Assembly (NCBI GenBank): GCA_035327585.1
Contig: DAOLDD010000015.1
Coordinates: forward strand, 8,427-72,426
Reading direction: 5' to 3'
DNA: 64,000 nucleotides
From: JAMLJG01 sp035327585
GTDB lineage: Bacteria; Verrucomicrobiota; Kiritimatiellia; CAIVKH01
In this document: positions 1-8,153 of the stretch, piece by piece
How positions within the stretch are numbered: the first letter of the stretch is position 1
How the letters are laid out: every line of letters begins with the position of its first letter
Notes under the pieces: generated by a model
The model's input: only the letters and a program-made list of their open reading frames with translations
Told to the model about the DNA's origin: nothing
The model's database searches: none
Program-made: the position numbers and the translations under genes

Positions 1-344
1 TCTATGCAGGAGACTGAAAGCAAGAGGACCAACAGAGCAAGAGGGAGAATTGTCAGCCCGAGTTTCATTCGTTTTCTATGCACAACAAGTGATTAGTCGG
101 TTTCCTACTATCCTGCTGAATCCAAAACGTGGCGTTGATATGCAACGGGTTACGCCGAATTGCTTCTGACTATCATCCCAAACGGCAGGATAGTCGGAAG
201 CGATATTTTGCATGGCCAGTTTGATGGGATGGGGGTACAGGGGCAAGCGGTTTTTGGTGCGCGTTGCGAGGGGGGGGGGCTTGGGGCTTGCTCGCGAGGA
301 GGAGGACGACGAGGAGGACGAGGACGGGGACGAATGGGGGCGGG
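1..344. other. Left-edge region without a recognisable gene
   Basis: I see no convincing reading frame here. The stretch holds a run of ten G at about 270-279 and a purine-rich GAGGACGACGAGG-type low-complexity patch at about 296-332. The same kind of patch recurs between genes near 7980, 14905 and 34600-34690. The stop codon of the alpha/beta hydrolase gene lies immediately to the right. Confidence 0.6.
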
Positions 345-1424
345 TCAGCGGCTGAGCGCGCGCAGCCAGAGGGTGGGGGCGTCGGGCAGGTTGGTGACCG
401 GGCCGGGGTTCGTGTACGAGCCGGCAAACGCCCAGCTGGAACCGTCCGGGGAGTGGTCGAGGTCGAAGGGCTGGCCGAGTGGTCCCTCTACATTGACGAG
501 CGGCCCGGTCTGGATTTCGAGACGCAGCGGCGAGACGGCGGCGTAGGTGATTCGGCCCGCGAGGCGGTCCTGTTCGAGTGGCCCGTCGGTGTAGCGGAAG
601 ACCCACGGCGCGTAGGTTTCGTCTCCGCGCAGGAAATACTCGAACCAGCCGGCCATGTAGCGGCGGTACAGCGCCTGCCGCGCGGCGTTCGCGGCGCCGC
701 ACGTGATGGCGCTCAGTACGCCCACCGGGTCCTGCGGGTCGCTGTGGTTCGCGCCGACGATTTTGATGCCGCGCCGGATGCCCTGTGCGGCGGCGTAGAG
801 CGTAGGCGCGCTGCCGAATGCATTGCAGGACGACGACTCGGACCACGTCATCGCGATCGGCACGGTCACCGATGGCAGCGCCGCCACGCCCTGTCCGCCG
901 CTGTCGACCGGGTCCATCACGGACACCGCCTTGATGCGCGCGTCGGCCGCCGCGGCGAGGATTGCGCTCAACCCGCCCGCCGAGTGGCCGGTCACGCCGA
1001 TGGCGTTCGTGTCGACCGCACCGAAAAAGAGCGAGGACGGGTTCGCGTGCTGCGCGGTGATCCAGTCGATGCAGCGGCGCATATCCTCCCCGTTGCGCGC
1101 ATGGTCGGAGAAACCGTTGAATTCGGGGATCATCACGATGAAGCCCCGCGTCGCGAGCTGGCGGCCCTGGTTCACGTGCCGCGCTTTCGATTGCGCGAAC
1201 CCGTGGCCCAGCACGATGACGGGGCAGGGACCCGCCGCGGGGTTAACGGGCTGGTTGGCGGCGCCGGGATAATATACGTCCGTCCGCAACACCTCGCCCT
1301 GGGTCCCGCCGATGCCCGGCGACTGGACCGCCCATCCGAATGGCCCGTCCGTCGCCGGGTCCGTCGCCGCCCGCGCGCCGCCCGTCAAAAGCGCCAGCAG
1401 GAGAAGGTGAGGTGTGCGCATCAT
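345..1424 (-). CDS. Secreted alpha/beta hydrolase (chlorophyllase / PET-hydrolase-like fold)
   Basis: A 359-residue exported hydrolase. The N-terminus has a short signal peptide (LLLLALLTGGARA, cleavage near residue 20). The oxyanion region is GHGFAQSK (about residues 74-81), the nucleophile elbow is GHSAGG with Ser148, an acid follows at Asp171 or Asp175, and the catalytic His is His227 in GANHSDPQ. This is the layout of the chlorophyllase/dienelactone-hydrolase-like esterases. The substrate cannot be told. The last ~70 residues form a separate beta-rich tail (contains LDHSPDGSSWAF) of the kind found at the end of many secreted proteins of verrucomicrobial relatives. It is divergent from the FAD oxidoreductase gene. 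Cofactor-free esterase chemistry is family knowledge; secretion is inferred from the signal peptide. Confidence 0.8.
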   Translation of the reverse strand: MMRTPHLLLLALLTGGARAATDPATDGPFGWAVQSPGIGGTQGEVLRTDVYYPGAANQPVNPAAGPCPVIVLGHGFAQSKARHVNQGRQLATRGFIVMIPEFNGFSDHARNGEDMRRCIDWITAQHANPSSLFFGAVDTNAIGVTGHSAGGLSAILAAAADARIKAVSVMDPVDSGGQGVAALPSVTVPIAMTWSESSSCNAFGSAPTLYAAAQGIRRGIKIVGANHSDPQDPVGVLSAITCGAANAARQALYRRYMAGWFEYFLRGDETYAPWVFRYTDGPLEQDRLAGRITYAAVSPLRLEIQTGPLVNVEGPLGQPFDLDHSPDGSSWAFAGSYTNPGPVTNLPDAPTLWLRALSR

Positions 1425-1543
1425 GATGGGCCTTTCGTCCCGCCGCCGCCCAGCTTACCATGCCCGCATCAAAATTTTGCTGGCTTGGCGGCGACTCTTT
1501 ATATATAACGTTATATTCATACCAATTTAGGGGAGGACGCGGG

Positions 1544-3082
1544 ATGATGTCGTATGATGTGGTGGTATACGGGGCAACGCCGTCGGGCATTACGGCGGCG
1601 CTGGCGGTTCAGCGCGAGGGCCGGTCGGTGGTGATTGTGGAACCGGGCCGCTGGTTGGGCGGCATTTTGGGGGCGGGCATCAAGCCGCGGCAGGACTGTC
1701 CGGACGTCGGGGCGGTGGGTGGTTGGACGTTGCGCTGCATGGATTTCGAGCCGCATCCCGCGGGAGTGCGGAAGGGGTTTGCCGCGTGGCTCGCCGGGGC
1801 CGGGATCGAGGTGATTTACGAACAGCGCGTGATCGCGGTGGAGCGCGAGGGGACGAAGATCGTTTCGTTCCGCACCGAGCACGCCTCGCCTGATCGGTGG
1901 GGCATTCCGCCGGAGAAGGGGAACCCCGCCGCCGGGGCTGAATTCCGCGCCCGCGTCTTCATCGACGCCAGTTACGAGGGCGATTTGATGGCGCAGGCCG
2001 GCGTGTCGTATTCGGTCGGGCGTGAATCCCACGCGCAGTACGGGGAGCAGTTCGCCGGCGTCCAGCCGTTCACGAATGTGACGCCCATCGATCCCTACCG
2101 GACGCCGGGCGACCCGGCGAGCGGGCTGGTGCCGCTCGTCGAGGCGGATCACGGGTTGCCGGGCGGGTCGGCGGACGACTACACGCAGGCGTACAACTAC
2201 CGTTTCTATGTCACCGCCGACCCCGCCGCGCGCGTGCCCTTCACGCCGCCCGACGACTATCGTCCCGAAACGTATGAAGTGGTGGGCCGCTACGTCGAGC
2301 ACCTGGTGGCCAGTGGGCGGCCGGAATTAATTGACCGGATTTTTCCGGGGTGGCTGAACGAGGGTGAATACAACTACTACCGCGAGAGCCTTGTCACGAT
2401 CGCCCCGCTCGGCGTGAGTCGTACATTCCAGGATGCGGATTATGCCGTGCGTTCGCGCCTCTGGCGGCAGCACGCGGACTACCTGCGCGGGCTGCATCAT
2501 TTCATGTCCACGGATGCGCGGGTGCCCGCCGAAATCCGGGCGCGTACCGCGGCCCTTGGGCTGGAGCGGTGGCATCATCCCGAAACCGAAGGCTGGCCGC
2601 ACCAATTGTACATTCGCATCGCCCGCCGGATGAACGGGCCCTACGTGCTGACGGAGGCGAATGTGCGCGGGAAAGCCGGTGCGCCGGATTCCGTGGGCCT
2701 GGGGCAGTACGGCGTGGACACCTATCCCGTGCGTCGCGTCGCGGTTCGGATTCCAGACACGAACACGATGGGCGTGGCGACGGAAGGGAACATGTGGATC
2801 GGCGGCGCGCATGGCGCCGGGCCATATCCCATTTCGTATCGCGCGATTACGCCGAAGGCGCAGGAGTGCGGGAACCTGCTCGTTCCCGTGTCGCTGTCCG
2901 CCAGCTATATCGCGTATGCCTCGGTCCGCATGGAACCGACGTTCATGGTGCTGGGCGAATCCGCGGGCGTCGCGGCCGCCCTGGCGCTTGCGCAGGGGAG
3001 CACGGTGCAGGACGTGGGCATCGACAAGCTGCGTGCCCGCCTGCGCGAAGTGGGCCAGAAGATCGACCTGCCCCGGTCCTAG
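1544..3082 (+). CDS. FAD-dependent oxidoreductase (FAD_oxidored / xanthan-lyase-associated type)
   Basis: A 512-residue flavoprotein. The N-terminal Rossmann motif is YGATPSG (Gly10-Gly15; the middle Gly of GxGxxG is Thr12), and Glu33 ends the second strand as the usual FAD ribose ligand. WLGGILGAG follows, typical of the FAD_oxidored family (Pfam PF12831). The C-terminal FAD-binding stretch PTFMVLGESAGVAAALAL (roughly residues 465-482) is also typical. The start at 1544 (ATGATG) is chosen because a strong Shine-Dalgarno, GGGAGGA at 1531-1537, precedes it by 6 nt. No signal peptide is seen, so it is probably cytoplasmic. Members of this family sit beside polysaccharide-degradation genes in many environmental bacteria, but their substrates are mostly unknown. 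An AT-rich stretch at 1498-1520 may hold the promoter, and the hydrolase gene diverges from it. Confidence 0.85.
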   Translation: MMSYDVVVYGATPSGITAALAVQREGRSVVIVEPGRWLGGILGAGIKPRQDCPDVGAVGGWTLRCMDFEPHPAGVRKGFAAWLAGAGIEVIYEQRVIAVEREGTKIVSFRTEHASPDRWGIPPEKGNPAAGAEFRARVFIDASYEGDLMAQAGVSYSVGRESHAQYGEQFAGVQPFTNVTPIDPYRTPGDPASGLVPLVEADHGLPGGSADDYTQAYNYRFYVTADPAARVPFTPPDDYRPETYEVVGRYVEHLVASGRPELIDRIFPGWLNEGEYNYYRESLVTIAPLGVSRTFQDADYAVRSRLWRQHADYLRGLHHFMSTDARVPAEIRARTAALGLERWHHPETEGWPHQLYIRIARRMNGPYVLTEANVRGKAGAPDSVGLGQYGVDTYPVRRVAVRIPDTNTMGVATEGNMWIGGAHGAGPYPISYRAITPKAQECGNLLVPVSLSASYIAYASVRMEPTFMVLGESAGVAAALALAQGSTVQDVGIDKLRARLREVGQKIDLPRS

Positions 3083-3195
3083 CCCGGGGGTTGCCGCCGG
3101 CTGCCCTGCGCCAGCCTGGCGGCGGCCGTGCGCGCCACAGGATGCTGGACAGTGGATGCCGGACACCGGACACTGCCCGGCGGTTTCCACTCCCC

Positions 3196-4539
3196 ATGCA
3201 TATGCACGATCTTACCACCGGCCCGGTGCGGCCGCTGTTGCGCCAGCTCGCGATCCCGGCGGCGGTGGGGATGTTCTGCAACACGCTCTACAATCTGACG
3301 GACACCTATTTCGCGGGCACGCTCTCGACCGCGGCGCTGGCGGGTCTCTCCATCTCCTTCCCGGTGTTCTTCAGCATCATCGCGGTCGGCGCGGGGCTCG
3401 GCGCGGGCACGACGGCGCTGATCGCGCACGTGATCGGACGGGGCGACCTCCCGCGCGCAAAGCTGCTCGCCGCGCAGGCGTTGTCGCTCGGATTGATCGC
3501 GTCGCTGCTGCTCGCCGTGCTGGGTTTGTGGGGCGCGCGCCCGCTGTTCGGGTTGCTCGGCGCGGAGGGGGACTATCTCGAAAACGCGCTGCGCTACATC
3601 CATGTGATTTTCATCGGCTCGGCGTTCTTTGTCGGCAGCTACGCGGTGAACGCGGGGCTCGTCGCGCGGGGCGACACGCACACGCTGCGCAACGTGCTCG
3701 CGGTCGGCGCCGTGGTGAATGTCGCGCTCGACCCATGGTTCATGTATGGCGGATTCGGTGTGCCGGCGATGGGGCTGACCGGCATCGCGCTGTCCACGAT
3801 CCTGATCCAGGCTGGCGGACTCTGCTACATGATCGGTCGCGCGGCCCGCGCCGGATTGCTCGACCGCGCGAGCTGGGCGCTGCTGATCCCGCGCGCGGAG
3901 CCGTCGCGCCGCATCTTCAGCCAGGGCGCGCCCGCCGCGCTGAACCATTTGACGATCGGCATCGGCATCTTCGTCATCACCTACTTCGCGAGCCGCTTCG
4001 GCGACGTCACCGTGGCGGCGTACGGCGTGGCGACGCGCATCGAGCAGGTGTTCCTGTTGCCGGTGCTGGGGCTGACCTCCGCCACGCTGGCCATCGCGGG
4101 ACAAAGCCTCGGCGCGGGCCGCATTGAGCGCGTCGCCGAGGTTTGGCACACCGCCTTGCGCGAGGGCAGCGTGCTGATGGCGGCGGGCGGCGTCTGCATC
4201 TTCGTGCTCGCGCGCCCGGCGATGGGCTGGTTCGCGGACGACCCGGCGGTGGTCGCGGCGGGTACAACGTATCTGCGCATCGCGGTGTTCGTCTCGATCG
4301 CCTACGTCTTCCTGTTCATCACGACCTCGCTGTTGCAGGCGGTTCAGCAGCCGATGTATGCGTTGTGGATCGGGCTCTACCGTCAGGTCGCCGCGCCGCT
4401 TCTCGCCTATCCGCTGTTGTCGGCCTGGTTCGGTCCGACGGGGCTCTGGTTCGGCATCGGCGCGGTCACGTGGTCCGCGGGCTTGTTCACCCTCTGGTGG
4501 GGCCGTCGCGCCCTCCGTCGCATGGAGCAAATCGAATGA
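3196..4539 (+). CDS. MATE-family multidrug / Na+ or H+ antiporter
   Basis: A 447-residue polytopic membrane protein with the usual length and about 12 hydrophobic segments in two similar halves. Family features include PLLRQLAIPAAVGMFCNTL at the N-terminus, TDTYFAG, and in the second half PAALNHLTIGIG and GLTSATLAIAGQSLGAG. MATE proteins export cationic compounds using a Na+ or H+ gradient. The start at 3196 (MHMHDL) fits the family N-terminus; longer upstream extensions run through the preceding gene in another frame. It follows the FAD oxidoreductase gene by 113 nt and overlaps the next small membrane gene by 4 nt (ATGA), so those two are translationally coupled. Substrate unknown. Confidence 0.9.
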   Translation: MHMHDLTTGPVRPLLRQLAIPAAVGMFCNTLYNLTDTYFAGTLSTAALAGLSISFPVFFSIIAVGAGLGAGTTALIAHVIGRGDLPRAKLLAAQALSLGLIASLLLAVLGLWGARPLFGLLGAEGDYLENALRYIHVIFIGSAFFVGSYAVNAGLVARGDTHTLRNVLAVGAVVNVALDPWFMYGGFGVPAMGLTGIALSTILIQAGGLCYMIGRAARAGLLDRASWALLIPRAEPSRRIFSQGAPAALNHLTIGIGIFVITYFASRFGDVTVAAYGVATRIEQVFLLPVLGLTSATLAIAGQSLGAGRIERVAEVWHTALREGSVLMAAGGVCIFVLARPAMGWFADDPAVVAAGTTYLRIAVFVSIAYVFLFITTSLLQAVQQPMYALWIGLYRQVAAPLLAYPLLSAWFGPTGLWFGIGAVTWSAGLFTLWWGRRALRRMEQIE

Positions 4540-4931
4540 CGCAGGAACAGGGATGGAAGTCGACGGGCGCGCTGGTGCTCGCGTATGTCGTGCTGATCGC
4601 GGTGATCGTGGTTTTCGCCCGTGTGACGCTCGGCGCGTGGGATGCGCCCAATCAGATGGTTCACTATCTCGTGCGCATCTTCGGCGGGCTCGCCGTCGCG
4701 CGCGGGCTTTTCCTCCGCCGCACGTGGGCGTATTGGACCGCGCTGGTGGGCGGCCTGTTGATTTCGTTTTCCGGCGCGATGTTGTTGCTGATGGGCCTGC
4801 CGGCGGGGTTTCTGCAGGGCCGACCGTATCCCATCGTCGACCTCGTCCTGATCCTCGCGACGACCTTTGTCAGCGGTCTTGCCGCCGTGACCCTGCTCTC
4901 GCCCGCCGCGCGCGCGAAGCTGGAGGGGTAG
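4536..4931 (+). CDS. Small polytopic membrane protein, function unknown
   Basis: 131 residues, mostly hydrophobic, with about four predicted membrane segments (around residues 11-30, 42-55, 60-82 and 92-113). The start is the ATG of the ATGA overlap with the MATE exporter stop codon, which implies translational coupling and a partner or accessory role in the same membrane. I do not recognise a family and see no catalytic motif. Base composition and codon use match its neighbours. Confidence 0.65.
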   Translation: MTQEQGWKSTGALVLAYVVLIAVIVVFARVTLGAWDAPNQMVHYLVRIFGGLAVARGLFLRRTWAYWTALVGGLLISFSGAMLLLMGLPAGFLQGRPYPIVDLVLILATTFVSGLAAVTLLSPAARAKLEG

Positions 4932-4952
4932 GGTGATTATCGATGATGCTCT

Positions 4953-5034
4953 CCCTCACCCCCGCCCTCTCCCGGAGGGAGAGGGTGATGGTCTTCTCCC
5001 TCTCCCTTGGGGAGAGGGTTGGGGTGAGGGCAGG
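4953..5034. repeat. CCCTCACCCC inverted repeat between convergent genes
   Basis: The left arm CCCTCACCCC..CCCTCTCCC and right arm GGGAGAGGG..GGGGTGAGGG are complementary across about 82 bp, with a second smaller hairpin inside. It lies between two converging genes (the small membrane gene and rimO), so it could act as a two-way transcription terminator. This sequence type is a widespread intergenic repeat in many bacteria. Confidence 0.7.
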
Positions 5035-5102
5035 ACCTGGCAATCGAGCCGATTCGGATAACACGTTCACCATGCTTGAGTCGGGAAGCGCACGGCCCGC
5101 GT

Positions 5103-6527
5103 CTATGGGGCTTCGGCGATGAGGTCGTAGTCGAGGGCGTCGACGATGCGGGCGGGACGGACGGCGCCGGGTTCGAGCGAGCGCCAGCCGCGGCCGCGCA
5201 GGAAGCAGAGCCCGTCGACTTCCGGCGCTTCGAGCATGGTGCGGCCCAGCAGCGCGGCGCCTTTCGGGTGGGCGGCGCCCGGCGCGACGGGGCCGTCGAG
5301 CATGACGGGAACGGTCAGGCCGACCCGCGCGCGCAGGCGACGGCGCGAGACCTCGCGTTGCGCCTGCATCAGGGCGTCGCGCCGTTCCTTTTTCACCGCG
5401 AGCGGCACGTTGTCCACCTTCTTCGCGGCGGGCGTTTTGGGCTCGCTGGAATAGAGGAATACACCGGCGTGCGAGAAGCGGCCCTCGTTCACGAGCGCGA
5501 GCAGTTGCGCGAAATCGGCGTCGGTTTCGCCGGGGTAGCCGGTGATGAACGTCGTGCGCAGCGCGCCGCCGGGCAGTTTTTCCGCGATGCGGTCGAGCAG
5601 GCGCAGCGTCTCGTCGCGGCCCAGCCCGCGGTTCATGTCCATCAGCATCCGGTCGGAAATGTGCTGGAGCGGCATATCGATATACGGGCAGAAGCGTGGA
5701 TCGCCGGCGAGCGCGTCGAGCATCTCGTCGGTGAGGTAGCGGGGGAAGGCGTACATCAGGCGGAACCACGCGTCCGTCTCTAGTTGCTGTAGCGCGCGCA
5801 GCAGGTCGGCGAGCTTGAGCGCGCCGTAGCGGTCCCGGCCGTAGGAGGTGGTGTCCTGCGCGATGAGGCTGATTTCGCGCGCGCCTGCGTCGAGCAACTG
5901 GCGGGCCTCGGCGACGATGTCCTCCATCGGGCGGCTGACCTGCGTGCCGCGCATGAACGGGATCGCGCAGAACCGGCAGCCGTTCGAGCACCCCTCGGAA
6001 ATTTTGAGGTGCGCGAGGTGCGGCGAGCCGATGCGCAGGCGCGGCGCGGCAAGGAATTCGTTGTAGCTCTGCGTGAACGAACGCGCGGCCCCGGCGAGGC
6101 CGGTGTAACGCTTGTCGAGAATTTGCACGGGCGCGTGCGCGGGGGCCGGCGCGGCGGACTTCAAATCGCGCAGCAGCTCCGGCAGGCGTGGGTAATCCTG
6201 GAACCCGACCGCGACGTCCGCGTGGTCGAGGAAGCTGTTGAGTTCCGGCGCGCCGTGCGCGCGTTCAACGAGGCAGCCGAGCGCGACGACGTGTTTGAGC
6301 GCGCCGCGCTGTTTGAGCTGCTGGAGTTCGCGCAGCACGCCCGCCGATTCCTCACGCGCGTCGTGGATGAACCCGCACGTATTGACGAGGCAGATGTCCG
6401 CCTCCGCCGGGTCCGCGGCCAGCATGAAGCCCGCCTCCGCGAGGCGGCCGAGGATGCGTTCGGAATCCACGGTGTTCTTCGCGCACCCGAGGTTGACGAG
6501 GCTGACAATGGGCAGGGGGTTCGACAT
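5103..6527 (-). CDS. rimO: Ribosomal protein S12 methylthiotransferase RimO
   Basis: A 474-residue radical-SAM enzyme that adds a methylthio group to the conserved Asp of ribosomal protein S12. The N-terminal UPF0004 domain has its three cluster cysteines in NLGCAKNTVDSE (Cys15), VNTCGF (Cys51) and ALGCL (Cys85). The radical-SAM cluster motif is CSNGCRFC (Cys180, Cys184, Cys187). A TRAM-like beta domain ends the protein (from about residue 400). NLGCAKNTVDSE distinguishes RimO from the tRNA enzyme MiaB. The start at 6527 (MSNPLPIVS) matches the family N-terminus; the longer in-frame extension runs into intergenic repeat. It is a standalone gene. Confidence 0.93.
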   Translation of the reverse strand: MSNPLPIVSLVNLGCAKNTVDSERILGRLAEAGFMLAADPAEADICLVNTCGFIHDAREESAGVLRELQQLKQRGALKHVVALGCLVERAHGAPELNSFLDHADVAVGFQDYPRLPELLRDLKSAAPAPAHAPVQILDKRYTGLAGAARSFTQSYNEFLAAPRLRIGSPHLAHLKISEGCSNGCRFCAIPFMRGTQVSRPMEDIVAEARQLLDAGAREISLIAQDTTSYGRDRYGALKLADLLRALQQLETDAWFRLMYAFPRYLTDEMLDALAGDPRFCPYIDMPLQHISDRMLMDMNRGLGRDETLRLLDRIAEKLPGGALRTTFITGYPGETDADFAQLLALVNEGRFSHAGVFLYSSEPKTPAAKKVDNVPLAVKKERRDALMQAQREVSRRRLRARVGLTVPVMLDGPVAPGAAHPKGAALLGRTMLEAPEVDGLCFLRGRGWRSLEPGAVRPARIVDALDYDLIAEAP

Positions 6528-6664
6528 CGCCCGGGACCGTAGCCCGTGAACGCCCGCCAACACAAGCATCGAGCGGCGCCATGGTTGAGATGACTGGGGG
6601 GGGGGCAGGACTGACCCCTGCTCCCTTTTGGCCAACGCGCCCGCGGTTGCCGGAATTGTTTTTT

Positions 6665-6738
6665 TCCGCCAGAGGCGGATCCGCCTGTGGCGGAACAGAC
6701 GTTGTAAGCCGCGAAAAAAGGAATTACAGACGTTGTAA
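6665..6738. repeat. Palindrome plus paired TTACAGACGTTGTAA dyads
   Basis: A 30-bp near-palindrome at 6665-6694 (TCCGCCAGAGGCGGAT and its complement) is followed by two copies of an imperfect dyad: AACAGACGTTGTAA at 6694-6707 and TTACAGACGTTGTAA at 6724-6738. The dyad centres are about 30 bp apart. It sits between rimO, whose start is to the left on the minus strand, and the end of the glycosyltransferase gene. The same paired arrangement recurs at 20328-20373, and a single copy lies at 50343-50357. Confidence 0.75.
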
Positions 6739-6749
6739 ATTCCGGGGCG

Positions 6750-7910
6750 TCAGATTTCGTAGCCGGGGATTTTGTCGATGCTGCGGCGGGCGTAGTCGGC
6801 GCGGGCGGCTTCGTAGGCGGTCCAGGTGAGGCGGGCGGTTTCGCGCCAGGTGTAGCGGGCGGCCTGGTCGGCGCCGCGCTGGCGGAGGGCGTCGCGCAGA
6901 GCGGGGGCTTGCAGGAGATTCGTCATTTCGTTCGCCCAGCGCGAGGCGTCGATGGACGTGATGACGAGCGCGCCGTCGCCGACGGTTTCCTCCAGCGCGC
7001 CGCCGGGGGATACGACGGCGGGCGTGCCGCAGGCCATGGCTTCGAGCGGCGGGAAGCCGAAGCCTTCGTAGAAGGACGGGAGAGCGAAGAGTTCGGCGCC
7101 GGCGTACAACGCGGGCAGGTCGGCCTCGGGGACGTCTTCCAGCAGGCGGATGCGGCTGCGGCGGGTGGAGCGCTCGATGCGGGAGAGCACGGGTTGGTAT
7201 TTCCAGCCGCGCCGCCCGGCGATGACGAGGTCGCCATCGAATTTGGTCATGCGCTCGAAGACTTCGATGAGGAACGGGAAATTTTTGCGCGGCTCGAGGG
7301 TGCCGACGCTGAGCAGGTAGGGGCGGGCGAGCTCGTGGCGCGCGCGGAAGGCGCGGATCGCCTCGGGCGCGGGCCGGTGCATCGCGGGGTCGAGCCCGGA
7401 CGGGATGGCGTGCAGGCGTTCCTCGGGTACTTCGAGCAGGTCGCGAACTTCGCGCGCGGTGAATTTGGAGACGGTGATGACGGCGTTCGCGCGGCGCAGC
7501 GTCTGGTGGATGTGCTTCTTGAGGTAGGCGAGGTTCCGGTTCTCAATGGTGTCGGGGTGCCGCAGGAAGGCGACGTCGTGGATGGTGACGACGGACGCGC
7601 CGCGGGGCAGGGGCGGGCGGATGAAGTTGGGGAAGTGGTAGACGTCGGCCGGGCCGGCGAACCAGTCGTACGGAGGCCAGTTCAGGTATTTCCACGCGGC
7701 TTGCATGACGCGGCCGGGCGCCCACTGGAAGGAACGAAATTCGGCGTCGTCGATGGGGAAGGGCGCGCCCCGCCGCTGGAAGTCGAAATGGAAGAGAGCC
7801 AGCTCGTTGTTGCCCTTCTGCGGGGCGAGATGCTCGACGAGCATCTTGGTGTAGCGGCCCACGCCCGCCCGGTTTCCGATGGCCGATTGGATGTCGATGC
7901 AAACGCGCAC
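6750..7910 (-). CDS. GT4-family glycosyltransferase
   Basis: 386 residues, GT-B fold. The N-terminal domain begins VCIDIQSAIGNRAGVGRYT (the glycine-rich acceptor-side loop). The C-terminal domain starts near LLSVGTLEPRKNF, and the retaining-enzyme EX7E motif is EGFGFPPLE (Glu282 and Glu290), followed by GTPAVVSPGGALEE. These are hallmarks of GT4 mannosyl- or glucosyltransferases that use a nucleotide sugar. A GTG start at 7910 is preferred because GAGGAG (complement of 7916-7921) lies 5 nt upstream and the encoded N-terminus fits the family; the longer open frame continues into repeat DNA. It is a single gene with no polysaccharide cluster around it, so the product is unknown. Confidence 0.85.
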   Translation of the reverse strand: MRVCIDIQSAIGNRAGVGRYTKMLVEHLAPQKGNNELALFHFDFQRRGAPFPIDDAEFRSFQWAPGRVMQAAWKYLNWPPYDWFAGPADVYHFPNFIRPPLPRGASVVTIHDVAFLRHPDTIENRNLAYLKKHIHQTLRRANAVITVSKFTAREVRDLLEVPEERLHAIPSGLDPAMHRPAPEAIRAFRARHELARPYLLSVGTLEPRKNFPFLIEVFERMTKFDGDLVIAGRRGWKYQPVLSRIERSTRRSRIRLLEDVPEADLPALYAGAELFALPSFYEGFGFPPLEAMACGTPAVVSPGGALEETVGDGALVITSIDASRWANEMTNLLQAPALRDALRQRGADQAARYTWRETARLTWTAYEAARADYARRSIDKIPGYEI

Positions 7911-8007
7911 GGTTTCTCCTCGAAATGCGTCAGTATAAGGAGTTCCGCCCCCGCCCGCCACTAGGATTCGGAAGCCCCGCCCGTCCTCGTCCTCGATTCT
8001 GATGTCC

Positions 8008-8103
8008 ACCACGGAGACACGGAGGTGAGCCTTGAGGAAATTCGGGAAATTCGCGTGAATTCGCGGTGGTAATTTCCGGAGAATTCGCGCATTTCGCGGA
8101 TTC
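8008..8103. repeat. ACCACGGAGACACGGAG / AATTCGCGTGAATTCGCGG intergenic repeat
   Basis: Two repeat types lie side by side upstream of dnaE. One is ACCACGGAGACACGGAG (from 8009), seen again near 34624 and 49121. The other is an AT-richer stretch of GAATTCGCG-like words (8038-8103) related to the copies flanking the N run near 25.1 kb. No coding potential seen. Confidence 0.65.
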
Positions 8104-8153
8104 GGATTGCGGTCGGCTTGCGGGGCGGGGCGGGTTGACCTATAAACGGTGGG

